Assembly (NCBI RefSeq): GCF_018223745.1
Contig: NZ_CP073653.1
Span: forward strand, 673,001 to 737,000
Length of the DNA stretch: 64,000 bases
From: Clostridium beijerinckii
GTDB taxonomy: Bacteria; Bacillota; Clostridia; Clostridiales; Clostridiaceae
Reading direction: 5' to 3'
A program made the translations under genes and the position numbers. Positions within the stretch are counted from its first letter, which is position 1, and the number at the start of each line of letters is the position of its first letter. A model generated the notes under the pieces. The model worked only from the letters and a program-made list of their open reading frames with translations, ran no database searches and had not been told where the DNA came from. This document shows, one piece after another, positions 1 to 10,050 of the stretch.

Positions 1-840
<840 letters not shown>

Positions 841-912
841 ATTATTATTAAAGATAATTTTTAAGTAAGAAGTAATGTTGCTTAAGGATAAATCATAATA
901 AAGTTTATTAGG

Positions 913-948
913 AAAAGTTATAGGAATATAGTTCTTATAACTTTTTTC
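913..948 (+). terminator. Intrinsic terminator after eno
   Basis: The arm AAAAGTTATA (913-922) pairs with TATAACTTTT (936-945) and is followed by a short T run, placed about 75 bases after the enolase stop. Confidence 0.75.
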
Positions 949-1060
949 TAAATTCTAAATAATGTGATCTTAATGTAATTTTTATTACATAAGTTGTAAT
1001 AAGTAAATAAATGTGATATTATTAAACGTATGTTATTGATCATTATAGGAGGTGTTACCT

Positions 1061-1294
1061 ATGCAAAATATATTATTAATTTTTGAAGGAATATTAGGCT
1101 TAGCTACTATTATAACTGTTTATATGCAACCTAGTAAAGCTGATGCGTTAAGTGGTTTAATACAAGGAAGCACAAAAGATACATTCTTTGCAAAAAATAA
1201 ATCGAGAACTAAAGAAGTAATTCTTGTGAGATTAACAGTTATTTTTATGGCGTTGTTTGCAATTAATACAGTTTTATTAAATTTAATAAAATAA
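1061..1294 (+). CDS. secG: Preprotein translocase subunit SecG
   Basis: SecG is the small membrane subunit of the SecYEG protein-export channel. The 77-residue product has two hydrophobic segments (about residues 2-22 and 54-76) separated by a polar loop containing GSTKDTFFAKNKSRTKE, the usual SecG layout. The ATG at 1061 is preferred over the upstream GTG at 1052 because that GTG lies inside the ribosome-binding site AGGAGGTG (1047-1054). It sits between eno and, in many clostridia, rnr; here about 35 kb of sulfur genes intervene. Confidence 0.95.
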   Translation: MQNILLIFEGILGLATIITVYMQPSKADALSGLIQGSTKDTFFAKNKSRTKEVILVRLTVIFMALFAINTVLLNLIK

Positions 1295-1301
1295 TAACTA
1301 T

Positions 1302-1331
1302 AAGCTACTTTACTTAGGTAGCTTTTTTTTT
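1302..1331 (+). terminator. Intrinsic terminator after secG
   Basis: AAGCTAC (1302-1308) pairs with GTAGCTT (1318-1324) and runs into eight or more T residues. Confidence 0.9.
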
Positions 1332-1397
1332 ATGAGAAATTTACTAAAAAAATAAATTAAAGTATTTAATAAATACTAATAAAATTGCAAATATATA

Positions 1398-1426
1398 TTG
1401 ACAAATTATTCAATGTGATATATATT
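1398..1426 (+). promoter_or_regulatory. Sigma-A promoter of the first ABC transporter/copper operon
   Basis: TTGACA (1398-1403) and TATATT (1421-1426) are separated by exactly 17 bases. Transcription would start near 1433, giving a leader of nearly 500 bases that contains two copies of the repeated RNA element, a mini-ORF and a long hairpin. Confidence 0.85.
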
Positions 1427-1473
1427 TAATATACTTTACTAAATATATAGGAATTGTAAGAAATAAAAGATTA

Positions 1474-1526
1474 TCTGACTGGAAAACCAGAGGACATTTT
1501 CATTAATTTGAATATGTCCTCTTTTT
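1474..1526 (+). promoter_or_regulatory. Repeated sulfur-block RNA element, copy 1 (antiterminator/terminator)
   Basis: Helix P2 is CTGG (1479-1482), loop AAAA, CCAG (1487-1490). An outer helix TCT (1474-1476) can pair across an internal loop, GA on the 5' side and G on the 3' side. The bases from 1489 instead form the 5' arm of a terminator, AGAGGACAT with ATGTCCTCT (1514-1522), followed by TTTTT. The two folds exclude one another. It is the first of two tandem copies in this leader. Six other copies in the window have the same layout with compensating base changes. The ligand or protein partner is unknown to me. Confidence 0.8.
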
Positions 1527-1606
1527 GCATTACAAAGATATTTAATAGCTACATACTTGAATAAATGAGAAGAATATAAAGCATAAAAATTAATTAGATT
1601 TAGTTA

Positions 1607-1665
1607 TCTGACTGGAAAACCGGAGGACATGTTTCTATAGCTATGGAAATATGCCCTTTTCTTTT
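1607..1665 (+). promoter_or_regulatory. Repeated sulfur-block RNA element, copy 2 (tandem with copy 1)
   Basis: P2 is CTGG (1612-1615), AAAA, CCGG (1620-1623), with TCT (1607-1609) for the outer helix. The competing terminator pairs AGGACATGTTTC with the segment GGAAATATGCCCT with one mismatch and ends in CTTTT. Relative to copy 1 a G-U pair replaces an A-U pair in P2. Two tandem switches in one leader would sharpen or multiply the response. Confidence 0.78.
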
Positions 1666-1761
1666 AATAATGCACCTTATAGATAAAGGAATAATATTTA
1701 TGCTATTTAGATTTTTATTTAAGTCTATATTTAAAATTAAGTACTTTAAGGAGGTGATAAT

Positions 1762-1806
1762 ATGCCTAGATATTCCGTAAAAATTATATGCATCAAAGCA
1801 TACTAA
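1762..1806 (+). CDS. 14-codon leader mini-ORF (possible leader peptide)
   Basis: A near-perfect ribosome-binding site AAGGAGGTGATAAT (1748-1761) lies directly before ATG 1762, which opens MPRYSVKIICIKAY and stops at 1804-1806. The peptide contains one cysteine codon. Immediately downstream is a long perfect-looking hairpin (1811-1865), then the substrate-binding-protein gene. The arrangement resembles a translated leader, but no regulatory logic can be proved from the sequence; the peptide itself is not recognised. Confidence 0.5.
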   Translation: MPRYSVKIICIKAY

Positions 1807-1810
1807 AAAA

Positions 1811-1865
1811 AGATCTTAGGATTTCATATAAGTTATTGGAATCACTTATATGAAACCTAAGGTCT
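1811..1865 (+). repeat. Long inverted repeat in leader of the first transporter operon
   Basis: The arm 1811-1833 (AGATCTTAGG...) pairs with 1844-1865 (...CCTAAGGTCT) through about 20 base pairs around a ten-base loop. It has no T run after it, so it is not a standard terminator. It could be an RNA stabiliser, a processing site or part of an attenuation switch with the mini-ORF before it. Confidence 0.65.
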
Positions 1866-1928
1866 GAGTTTGCAATAAATATTTAAAGAAATTAATTAAA
1901 ATTTTTATAGATAGGGGGAGAAAGAGTA

Positions 1929-2927
1929 ATGGGTAAATTCAAAAGATTATTATCTCTGACATTAGTTTGTGCTATCAGTGTTTTTGTTACTGGATGTCAA
2001 AAAAATGTAGATCAAGCAGTCAATTCAGAATATAAATATGGAAAATTAAAAATACAAGCACTTAGTGGAGCTGTTTGCGGGGCACCAGCGTATGTTGCAT
2101 ATGAAAAGGGATTTTTTAAAGAAGAAGGCTTGGATGTAGAACTTGTTAGTGGAACCTTAGATGAAAATAAAACTGGGCTTGCAACTGGAGAGTTTGTTGT
2201 AACTAATGGTGATTTTCAATGGTTTCCATCTATACAACAAGGAATGAACTTAAAAGTGATTGGAGGGCTACACAAAGGATGTATAAAAATAGTACTTCCA
2301 CCAAATTCACCAATTAAGACTGCTGCTGATTTAAAAGGTAAGAATATAGGTGTTGATGAAATTGGTGGTACACCAATGTCAGTAGCAACAATTGTATTAG
2401 CTAATGCTGGAATTAATCCTCAAACCGAAGTAACATGGAAACCATATCCTTTAGATCAATTAAATGAAGCTGTTAGTAAAGGAGAAGTTGATGCATTTGC
2501 AGCATGGGATCCATTTGGAACATTAGCTGTAGAAAACAATGGATATACTGTATTAACTGATATTTCAACAGACCCATTGTTTAAAGGTAAAAGCTGCTGT
2601 TTTCTATATGCAAGCGAAAATCAAATAAAAGAAAATCCGGATAAAGTTAAAGCTATAGCTAGAGCATATCAAAAGGCTGATGCATGGATAAAAGAACATC
2701 CAGAAGAAACAGCACAACTTGAAATAGATAAAAAATATATAGCATCTGATGATGTTAAGCTTGTAACACAGCTTATTAAGTCTTACGATTTTGAATACAC
2801 AACAGATACTGCAAAAGATGATATTAGTTATTTTGTTAAAAAATTAGATAAAACAGGATTTTTAAAGGATAATACAGATCCAGCCCAATTTGCCAATGAT
2901 ACTTATTATGATATTTTAAAGAGTTAA
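1929..2927 (+). CDS. ABC transporter substrate-binding lipoprotein, SsuA/TauA/NMT1 family
   Basis: This 332-residue lipoprotein should capture a small organic sulfur or nitrogen compound outside the membrane and hand it to the permease/ATPase encoded next. It has a lipoprotein signal peptide with lipobox VTGC (Cys23), then the bilobal NMT1/sulfonate fold: APAYVAYEKGFFKEEGLDVELV, a DLKGKNIGVDE segment and VDAFAAWDPFG hinge region, all typical of aliphatic-sulfonate/nitrate/taurine binders. Sequence alone does not give the ligand; the sulfur context favours an organosulfur compound. It is the first gene after a leader with two repeated RNA elements. Confidence 0.88.
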   Translation: MGKFKRLLSLTLVCAISVFVTGCQKNVDQAVNSEYKYGKLKIQALSGAVCGAPAYVAYEKGFFKEEGLDVELVSGTLDENKTGLATGEFVVTNGDFQWFPSIQQGMNLKVIGGLHKGCIKIVLPPNSPIKTAADLKGKNIGVDEIGGTPMSVATIVLANAGINPQTEVTWKPYPLDQLNEAVSKGEVDAFAAWDPFGTLAVENNGYTVLTDISTDPLFKGKSCCFLYASENQIKENPDKVKAIARAYQKADAWIKEHPEETAQLEIDKKYIASDDVKLVTQLIKSYDFEYTTDTAKDDISYFVKKLDKTGFLKDNTDPAQFANDTYYDILKS

Positions 2928-2947
2928 AAAAGATAGGAGTTGTGCAC

Positions 2948-4000
2948 ATGGATTTACAGGAAGCAAATATTGAGAAGGCAAAAAATGTATCAAATATTAT
3001 TATATTAAAAAGAAATAAAGAAGATATTGGATTGAAATTGTTAGATGCTCTTTATTGGAAGCCAAAATCTGTAGTATGGAGAATTATTAATATTGCAATT
3101 TTTGCTTTAGCGCTTCTTGTAAGCTTTGTAATTCCATTAAAGCAAAATTTAATTTTAGAACCTTACAGATTTTTTCTAATAATTTTAATAGTGTATTTTA
3201 TAGTAACAAATATAATCGCATTATTTAATTCTAAGATTAAAGCTAAGATTAATCATAATGCGCAACTGTATTCGGGAATAGGTATATTGCTTATAATATG
3301 GGACTTACTAACAACAAAATCTAATACTTTACCACTTCCATTCTTTCCAAGCTTTGCTCAAATACTTCAAGTTATGGTCGAAGATTATGGAACTTTAATA
3401 ATAAGTACCGGACATTCAATGAGACTGTTAGTTATAGGATTTACAATAGGAACAATTTTAGGAACAACTACAGGAGTATTAATAGGCTGGTACAGGCAGT
3501 GGCATTATTGGATATTTCCAATAATAAAAATAATTGGGGTAGTTCCAGCTACAGCTTGGATTCCTATAGTAATGTTTATATTCCCTTCAAGTTTTTATGC
3601 CCAAATATTTTTAATAGTAATTTGTGTATGGTTTCCTGTTGCATTTATGACGTCTTCAGGAATTGAAAATTTACCAAAATCTTATTTTGAAGCTGCAAGA
3701 ACACTAGGTGCAAAAGAAGATTTTTTAGTATTTAAAGTAGCAATACCGGGTGCGATGCCTTCAATTTTTACAGGCATCTATACAGCTACAGGAATCTCAT
3801 TTGCAACCCTAGTGGTATCAGAAATGATTGGAGCTAAGGCTGGTCTTGGATGGTATATTAATTGGGCTAAAGGGTGGTCTAATTATGCTAAAGTTTATGC
3901 TTCTATAATAATAATGGCAATTGTTTTTTCAATAGTAATGGCTATTATATTCAAAATTAGAGATAAGGTATTAGTATGGCAAAAGGGGTTGTTAAAATGA
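2948..4000 (+). CDS. ABC transporter permease, SsuC/TauC type with N-terminal membrane extension
   Basis: This membrane subunit is partner of the binding protein before it and the ATPase after it. The 350-residue protein is about 100 residues longer than typical SsuC because it carries two or three extra hydrophobic segments (about residues 45-125) ahead of the usual BPD_transp_1 core. The core shows the EAA loop EAARTLGAKEDFLVFKVAIPG that docks to the ATPase. ATG 2948 is chosen because the ribosome-binding site AGGAG (2935-2939) is too close to the GTG at 2942. The stop overlaps the next start (ATGA). Confidence 0.88.
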   Translation: MDLQEANIEKAKNVSNIIILKRNKEDIGLKLLDALYWKPKSVVWRIINIAIFALALLVSFVIPLKQNLILEPYRFFLIILIVYFIVTNIIALFNSKIKAKINHNAQLYSGIGILLIIWDLLTTKSNTLPLPFFPSFAQILQVMVEDYGTLIISTGHSMRLLVIGFTIGTILGTTTGVLIGWYRQWHYWIFPIIKIIGVVPATAWIPIVMFIFPSSFYAQIFLIVICVWFPVAFMTSSGIENLPKSYFEAARTLGAKEDFLVFKVAIPGAMPSIFTGIYTATGISFATLVVSEMIGAKAGLGWYINWAKGWSNYAKVYASIIIMAIVFSIVMAIIFKIRDKVLVWQKGLLK

Positions 4001-4797
4001 TAGAAGAAAATAGCAAGAACTATGGTTCAATTACTGTAAAGAATGTCTTCAGAACTTATATTGATGTAAATGGTAATGAAGTTGAAGCGTTGAAAAATAT
4101 AAATCTTAATATTGAATCTGGAGAATTTATATCTTTTATAGGGCCTTCAGGATGTGGAAAAACAACACTTATGAGACTTATTGCAGGTTTAGATGAAGCA
4201 CAAGAAGGCGAATTATTTTTAGATAGTGAAAAAATTAATGGAACTAGTTATGAAAGAGGATATGTTTTTCAACAGGCTAATCTGTTTCCTTGGCAAAATA
4301 TTGAGGATAATGTCTCAGCAGGCCTTAGAGCAAGAAAAATATATAAAGAGCACAAAGAAGAGGTATCACATTATATAGAAATTGCGGGACTTAAAGGATT
4401 TGAAAAATCTTATCCTCATCAAATATCTGGAGGTATGGCACAAAGAGCATCTTTAGTTAGAGCGCTTATAAACAGTCCTAAGGTTTTATTATTAGATGAA
4501 CCTTTAGGAGCGCTAGACTCCTTTACAAGATTTGCACTTCAGGACAAGCTACTAGAATTATGGAAAGAAAGAGAAAACACAATGATTTTAGTTACTCATG
4601 ATGTTGATGAAGCTGTATATTTAAGTGATCGGATTGTAATAATGTCTCCAAGGCCTGGAAAAATTGAAGAGGTAATTGATGTTAATTTAAGAAGACCAAG
4701 AAATCGTACCAGTGATGATTTTTTGAAGCTACGTAAGAGAATACTTGAAAAATTAAATCTGGTAAGTAAACCTAAAGATTTAGAATATTATTTATAG
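3997..4797 (+). CDS. ABC transporter ATP-binding protein, SsuB/TauB type
   Basis: This cytoplasmic ATPase of the first transporter has Walker [10 protein letters not shown], a Q-loop QQANLFPW, signature [10 protein letters not shown], Walker B VLLLDEP, D-loop GALD and switch histidine LVTHDVDEA. The 266-residue length fits the sulfonate/nitrate/taurine ATPase family. ATG 3997 overlaps the permease stop as ATGA and has AAGGGG upstream at 3983-3988, so it is preferred to the ATG at 3976. Translational coupling to the permease is likely. Substrate is inferred only from context. Confidence 0.9.
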   Translation: MIEENSKNYGSITVKNVFRTYIDVNGNEVEALKNINLNIESGEFISFIGPSGCGKTTLMRLIAGLDEAQEGELFLDSEKINGTSYERGYVFQQANLFPWQNIEDNVSAGLRARKIYKEHKEEVSHYIEIAGLKGFEKSYPHQISGGMAQRASLVRALINSPKVLLLDEPLGALDSFTRFALQDKLLELWKERENTMILVTHDVDEAVYLSDRIVIMSPRPGKIEEVIDVNLRRPRNRTSDDFLKLRKRILEKLNLVSKPKDLEYYL

Positions 4798-4816
4798 TTT
4801 TATAGAGGTGATGCTT

Positions 4817-7132
4817 TTGATTGAAAAAACTACTTTAAAAGTAGAAGGAATGACGTGTACACTTTGTACAATAATAATAGAAAATGCAATTAAAACATTA
4901 AATGGAGTAGTAAATATTCAAGCCAGTTATGCAAGCGAGAAGGTTAATATTGAATATGATAGTAAAATAATTTCTATTTCAATGATAAAAGACAAACTTA
5001 AGAAAAGTGGATATTATTTATACGATCCAGAAGAAAATCATGTGCCTAATAAGAGAAAAAGTGAAATCGACACATTAAGAAAATTAGTAATAATATCATT
5101 TGTTTTAACCAGTCCTATGATTTTAATGATGATCCTTAATGGAGCTAGTGACTGTTGTATATCTTTTGACATTTTAAACAAATCAAGCTTAAGTAAATTT
5201 TTAGAAAGCTTAAGATATAAAACTCTCTTCCTTCATGATTGGAGATTACAGTTTATATTGGCAACTCCAGTTCAGTTTATAGTAGGTTCTAGATTTTATA
5301 AAAAAGCTTATTTTGCTGTGAAAGCTAAAATTTTAAATATGGATGTACTTGTGGTATTAGGAACAACCGTAACTTATTTTTATAGTTTATATACATCATT
5401 CTTTGGAGTAACCAACTCATCAGGGATAAAAAATGTATTTTATGAATCTTCTATGGTTGTAATAACATTTGTTTTACTTGGAAAATATTTAGAGGAAATA
5501 ACGAAAGGAAGGACTTCAAAGGAGATAAAATCTTTACTTAATCTACAAGCTAAAACAGCCAGAGTTGAAATGAATGGAGTAGAAAAAGATACTCCAATAG
5601 AAGAAGTTAAGCCAGAAGATAAAATTATAGTAAGACCGGGAGAAAAAATACCCGTAGATGGCATTATATTAGAAGGAAATTCATCAGTAAATGAAGCAAT
5701 GATTACAGGAGAAAGTTTCATTGTAGAAAAAAGCATCGGAGATAAAGTAATAGGATCCACCTTGAATATGTATGGCACATTTAAGTTTAAAGCAACTAAA
5801 GTTGGAAGTAAAACAAAATTTGGTGAAATACTAAAACTGGTAGAAGAAGCTCAAAACAGCAGGGCTCCAATCCAAAATTTAGTGGACAAAGTATGCAGCA
5901 TTTTTGTTCCTGTGGTTGTTTTAATTTCAATAGTTACATTCATTATTTGGTATTTCATTATCTTAAAAGGGAGTTATTACTTTTTATCAAAAATAATAAT
6001 ATACTCTGTAGCTGTTTTAGTTGTATCTTGTCCGTGTGCACTAGGACTTGCCACGCCAACTGCTATTATGACTGGAATTGGAAATCTCGCTAAAGAAGGA
6101 ATATTAATAAAAAATAGTGCCAGCATAGAAAAATTATGTACCTTAGATACAGTTGTATTTGATAAAACAGGAACAATTACTACGGGAAATCTAACTGTAG
6201 ATCAAATTATATTTGTAAAAGATAAGAGTAATTTAGAAAAAGAAAAAATTCTAAAACTTGCTGCAATTGCTGAAAAAAAATCAGAACATTTAATAGGTAA
6301 AGCTATATATGAAGAAATTGAGAAAGATTTTTCAGCAAAAATAGAAGATCCAGATGATTTTAAAGCTATTCCAGGGAGAGGAATAATTGCTATCTATAAT
6401 AACAATGAAATAATCATTGGAACAGAAAAATTTATAAAGGAGCAAGGTATTTGCTTAGATAATGCGCTAAGTAATTTAATTGAAAATAAAGGTTATGAAA
6501 ATGGAAAGACAGTTATTGTTATAGGCATAAATAATAACTGTGAAGCAATTATTTTGTTATCTGATACTATAAAGCAAGATGCTAAGGAGGCTATTGCGAA
6601 GCTAAAAAATAATGGTATAGATGTAATACTGTTAAGTGGTGATAATAAAAAATCCACTAAAGAAATCGGTGATAAAGTAGGGATTACTAGTGTTATCGCA
6701 GAAGTACTGCCAGAAGAAAAAGGAAAAGTAATTGATAGGTTAAAAGCTGATGGAAGAACTGTTGCAATGGTAGGAGATGGAATCAATGATGCGGTTGCGT
6801 TGGCAAAAGCAGATGTAAATTTTGCTATGGGAAGTGGAACGGATGTGGCAATAGAAATAGGAGATGTAATTATTTTGAATAGTAATCTATTTTCTATACC
6901 AAGTGCGATTAAGAAGGCTAAAAAGATAAGAAGAAAAATCCGAGAAAATTTAATTTTTGCATTTATCTATAATATAATAGCAATTCCGTTTGCAGCTACA
7001 GGGCATTTAACACCAGCCATTGCTGCAATTACAATGTCAGCTAGTTCTTTATCTGTACTTTTAAATTCATTAAGTTTAAAAATGCGACTAAGCAACAAAA
7101 AGCCATTTTTTAGAGAAAGGAGGAGCTTTTGA
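4817..7132 (+). CDS. copA: Copper-type P1B ATPase (CopA-like) with one heavy-metal-associated domain
   Basis: This membrane pump, probably for Cu(I) or Ag(I), has an N-terminal HMA domain with the CTLC metal site (MTCTLC), an actuator TGES motif, transmembrane metal site [11 protein letters not shown] (CPC), phosphorylation site DKTGTIT and hinge motif [15 protein letters not shown]. At 771 residues it is full length. TTG 4817 is the preferred start because GAGGTG (4805-4810) abuts the upstream GTG/ATG codons. It lies ten bases after the organosulfur-type ABC ATPase and overlaps the next gene, so it belongs to the same RNA-element-controlled operon. A copper pump in a sulfur operon is unexpected: copper is thiophilic and damages Fe-S proteins, which offers one inferred rationale. 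Confidence 0.92.
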   Translation: MIEKTTLKVEGMTCTLCTIIIENAIKTLNGVVNIQASYASEKVNIEYDSKIISISMIKDKLKKSGYYLYDPEENHVPNKRKSEIDTLRKLVIISFVLTSPMILMMILNGASDCCISFDILNKSSLSKFLESLRYKTLFLHDWRLQFILATPVQFIVGSRFYKKAYFAVKAKILNMDVLVVLGTTVTYFYSLYTSFFGVTNSSGIKNVFYESSMVVITFVLLGKYLEEITKGRTSKEIKSLLNLQAKTARVEMNGVEKDTPIEEVKPEDKIIVRPGEKIPVDGIILEGNSSVNEAMITGESFIVEKSIGDKVIGSTLNMYGTFKFKATKVGSKTKFGEILKLVEEAQNSRAPIQNLVDKVCSIFVPVVVLISIVTFIIWYFIILKGSYYFLSKIIIYSVAVLVVSCPCALGLATPTAIMTGIGNLAKEGILIKNSASIEKLCTLDTVVFDKTGTITTGNLTVDQIIFVKDKSNLEKEKILKLAAIAEKKSEHLIGKAIYEEIEKDFSAKIEDPDDFKAIPGRGIIAIYNNNEIIIGTEKFIKEQGICLDNALSNLIENKGYENGKTVIVIGINNNCEAIILLSDTIKQDAKEAIAKLKNNGIDVILLSGDNKKSTKEIGDKVGITSVIAEVLPEEKGKVIDRLKADGRTVAMVGDGINDAVALAKADVNFAMGSGTDVAIEIGDVIILNSNLFSIPSAIKKAKKIRRKIRENLIFAFIYNIIAIPFAATGHLTPAIAAITMSASSLSVLLNSLSLKMRLSNKKPFFRERRSF

Positions 7133-8202
7133 TGAATGAATGGGGAAATGAAGTAATAAATTTTTTTCAAAACATACTATTGCTTAAATATCTGCCGGAT
7201 CTTAATACAAACACAAGTTATGGTATAATATTTATCTTCGGATTACTAAGTTCTTTTCATTGTATCATTATGTGCGGAGGTTTTACAATTTCTCAAGTAT
7301 TAGGGAGTAAAGTAGAAAATAAGAAAAAATTTAACGGATATTTATTATATAATGCTTCAAGAATAATTTCATATACTATTGTTGGTGGACTTGCTGGTGG
7401 AATTGGGAGTGTTCTTGGATTTACTGAAATACTTAAAGGGATTGTTCCAATAATAGGAGGAATATTTATAATTATTACTGCTATAAATCAATTGGGATTT
7501 TTAAAATTTTTAAGAAAGTTCAATTGGAATCCTTCTTTAAAAATTATAAGAAAAATTGGAGTTGGAAGAAACTATGGACCAATATTCTTAGGTCTAATTA
7601 GTGGAATAATGCCATGTGTACCGCTTCAAACAGTAGAATTATATGCATTAGGAAGTAAAAGTATTATAGTTGGAAGTTTTTCTATGTTTCTATTTGGTAT
7701 AGGCACGCTTCCAGTTTTGATGATATTTGGAACTATAAATTCTCGGTTAAACAGAAGATATACTGTTAAAATAGCTAAAGTGGGAGCAATACTAGTCTTT
7801 ATATTAGGATTTTCACTAATAAATAGAGGTTTTGCATTATTTGGAGCTAATGCGATGGATATGAAAATGGAATCAAAAGATTCAAGTAAAGTTTATACAT
7901 CATACATTAATGGAGGTAGTCAAAATTTAATTACAGAGCTTGAGAAAGATTCATTTCCAGAGATACGTGTTCAAAAAGATGTGCCAGTAAAATGGATTAT
8001 AGAAGTGGAAAAAGATAAATTAAATGAGTGTAATAACGAGATTGTTATTTCAGAATTAAATATTGATAAGCATTTGAAAGAAGGAGAGAATATCATTGAA
8101 TTTACGCCTAAAGAAATAAGAGAAATACCATATACGTGTGGAATGGGAATGATAAAAAGCAAAATAAGTGTAGTAGATAAGATAGATTCTAATGTTAATT
8201 AA
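7132..8202 (+). CDS. TauE/SafE-like (DsbD_2) membrane protein with C-terminal cupredoxin-like domain
   Basis: The 356-residue protein has six or so membrane segments in the first 245 residues, including the family motif FHCIIMCGG near the N-terminus and SGIMPCVPLQ mid-protein. After that comes an external domain of about 110 residues ending EFTPKEIREIPYTCGMGM, which looks like a cupredoxin-type copper site (Cys and Met ligands). Such fusions occur beside CopA pumps and probably handle copper or thiols at the membrane. ATG 7132 overlaps the pump's stop (TGATG) with AAAGGAGG upstream. Exact function is not established from sequence. Confidence 0.78.
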   Translation: MNEWGNEVINFFQNILLLKYLPDLNTNTSYGIIFIFGLLSSFHCIIMCGGFTISQVLGSKVENKKKFNGYLLYNASRIISYTIVGGLAGGIGSVLGFTEILKGIVPIIGGIFIIITAINQLGFLKFLRKFNWNPSLKIIRKIGVGRNYGPIFLGLISGIMPCVPLQTVELYALGSKSIIVGSFSMFLFGIGTLPVLMIFGTINSRLNRRYTVKIAKVGAILVFILGFSLINRGFALFGANAMDMKMESKDSSKVYTSYINGGSQNLITELEKDSFPEIRVQKDVPVKWIIEVEKDKLNECNNEIVISELNIDKHLKEGENIIEFTPKEIREIPYTCGMGMIKSKISVVDKIDSNVN

Positions 8203-8273
8203 ATGATATGTAATCATTATATTGAAATAATTTTAGAGTCAAAATATTTAAGTTAATAAATACAAATTGTTCA

Positions 8274-8300
8274 TTGACAAAGTTATCTCAATGTTATAAT
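8274..8300 (+). promoter_or_regulatory. Sigma-A promoter upstream of the first O-acetylhomoserine sulfhydrylase
   Basis: TTGACA (8274-8279) is followed by overlapping -10 candidates, TATAAT (8295-8300; 15-base spacing) and TAATAT (8297-8302; 17-base spacing). RNA element copy 3 lies about 60 bases downstream, within the leader. The 343-base gap from 8203 holds only this promoter and that element. Confidence 0.75.
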
Positions 8301-8361
8301 ATAATAAAAATACATTTCTTATAAAAACTATCGGAATACTGAAGATTTTTTCTTAGTGGAA

Positions 8362-8427
8362 GTTAACCAGAAAACTGGAGACTAAATTTATTTTCTAAAC
8401 TTATAGAAGATAAATTAGTCTCCTTTT
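8362..8427 (+). promoter_or_regulatory. Repeated sulfur-block RNA element, copy 3
   Basis: P2 is CCAG (8367-8370), AAAA, CTGG (8375-8378), with the outer helix GTT (8362-8364) able to pair with bases 8379-8382 skipping one G. The internal loop reads AA here instead of GA. The competing terminator uses GGAGACTAAATTTA and TAAATTAGTCTCC, then TTTT. Both P2 and the outer helix carry compensating changes relative to copies 1 and 2. Confidence 0.78.
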
Positions 8428-8545
8428 AATTTTACTCAATAATAATAAGCATAGCTAAGCAATTGTCGAAAGTAGAAACATTAATCAAGAAACTTAGAGA
8501 AGATATTAATTACAAAAAATAATTAAATAAAATGGAGGAAAAATT

Positions 8546-9835
8546 ATGAGTAATCAAGAAAGAAAATTAAAATTTGAAACATTACAAGTACATGTAGGAC
8601 AAGAAAAACCAGATTCTGCAACAGATGCAAGAGCAGTCCCAATTTATCAAACAACTTCATATGTGTTTAGAAATTCTGAACATGCTGCAGCTAGATTTGG
8701 ATTGTCTGATGCTGGCAACATATATGGACGTGTAACAAATTCTACACAAGATGTTTTTGAAAGCCGAGTTGCAGCCTTAGAAGGAGGAATTGCTGGTCTT
8801 GCAGTAGCATCAGGAGCAGCGGCAATTACTTATTCTATTGAAAATATAACTCGTGCAGGAGATCATATAGTTTCTGCAAAAACTATATATGGAGGATCTT
8901 ATAATTTATTAGCAAATACATTACCTACTTATGGTATTACAACAACATTTGTAGACCCAGAGGATTTATCAAATTTTGAAAATGCAATTCAAGATAATAC
9001 AAAGGCAATTTTTATAGAATCACTTGGAAATCCAAATTCAAATATTATAGATGTTGATGGACTTTCAGCAATTGCACATAAACACAAAATTCCCCTAATT
9101 GTTGATAATACATTTGGAACTCCATATCTTTTTAGACCAATTGAGCATGGAGCAGATATAGTTGTTCATTCAGCAACAAAGTTTATAGGTGGTCATGGTA
9201 CAACTTTAGGAGGGGTAATAGTAGACTCTGGAAAATTTGATTGGTTAGGTTCAGGAAAATTTCCTCAATTAACAGAAGCAGATCCGAGTTATCATGGCAT
9301 TAAATTTATAGAAGCGGCTGGACCAGCAGCATATATAACTAGAGTTCGTACTATTTTATTAAGAGATACTGGAGCTAGTATAAGTCCATTTAATGCATTT
9401 ATACTACTGCAGGGGCTAGAAACTCTTTCGCTAAGAGTTGAACGACATGTTGAAAACACGTTAAAAGTAATAGAGTTTTTGAATAAACATCCGAAAGTTG
9501 AAAAAGTTAATCATCCATCATTATCAGAAAATGCAGATAATGAATTATATAATAAATATTTTCCGAATGGTGCAGGTTCAATATTCACATTTGAAATTAG
9601 GGGTGATGCTAAAGAAGCTCAAGAGTTCATTGATAAACTAGAGATATTTTCATTACTAGCAAATGTAGCGGATGTTAAATCATTAGTAATACATCCAGCT
9701 AGTACAACACACTCACAACTAAGTGTAGAAGAATTACTTGATCAGGGAATCAAACCAAATACAATACGTCTTTCAATAGGAACAGAGCATATTGATGATA
9801 TAATTTATGATTTATCACAAGCCTTTGAAGATTAA
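8546..9835 (+). CDS. metY: O-acetylhomoserine sulfhydrylase (MetY-type, PLP-dependent), copy 1
   Basis: MetY joins O-acetyl-L-homoserine with sulfide or methanethiol to give homocysteine or methionine. The 429-residue length, the GSxGA-like PLP contact region ([10 protein letters not shown]), VDNTFGTP and the PLP lysine K212 in [10 protein letters not shown] are typical of the MetY branch of the Cys/Met metabolism family. MetY enzymes are the known partners that trap methanethiol released by methylthio-alkane reductases. Preceded by its own promoter, RNA element copy 3 and GGAGGAAAAATT. A second, clearly divergent copy lies at 24304-25602. Confidence 0.93.
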   Translation: MSNQERKLKFETLQVHVGQEKPDSATDARAVPIYQTTSYVFRNSEHAAARFGLSDAGNIYGRVTNSTQDVFESRVAALEGGIAGLAVASGAAAITYSIENITRAGDHIVSAKTIYGGSYNLLANTLPTYGITTTFVDPEDLSNFENAIQDNTKAIFIESLGNPNSNIIDVDGLSAIAHKHKIPLIVDNTFGTPYLFRPIEHGADIVVHSATKFIGGHGTTLGGVIVDSGKFDWLGSGKFPQLTEADPSYHGIKFIEAAGPAAYITRVRTILLRDTGASISPFNAFILLQGLETLSLRVERHVENTLKVIEFLNKHPKVEKVNHPSLSENADNELYNKYFPNGAGSIFTFEIRGDAKEAQEFIDKLEIFSLLANVADVKSLVIHPASTTHSQLSVEELLDQGIKPNTIRLSIGTEHIDDIIYDLSQAFED

Positions 9836-9877
9836 ACTAAAAGGCCATATTAACTAGGTTCAAATATTTTGGATTAA

Positions 9878-9938
9878 GCTGACTAGAAAGCTAGAGGCAT
9901 TAAATAGGATTAATATAATTTTATTTAATGCCTTCTTT
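9878..9938 (+). promoter_or_regulatory. Repeated sulfur-block RNA element, copy 4
   Basis: P2 is CTAG (9883-9886), AAAG, CTAG (9891-9894); outer-helix GCT (9878-9880) can pair with bases after P2, again skipping one G. The competing terminator pairs GAGGCATTAAATA with TATTTAATGCCTTC and then TTT. Only about 40 bases separate it from the metY stop, so it probably acts as a conditional terminator inside an operon rather than behind its own promoter. Confidence 0.77.
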
Positions 9939-10050
9939 GATATTTGAATCACATAATTTTAAGTAAAATAATAGCATTATAGCAAATAGTATTAACGCTA
10001 CTTATCTTAATGATTTTAAGAACAATATAATGAATTTGGAGGAAAATATT

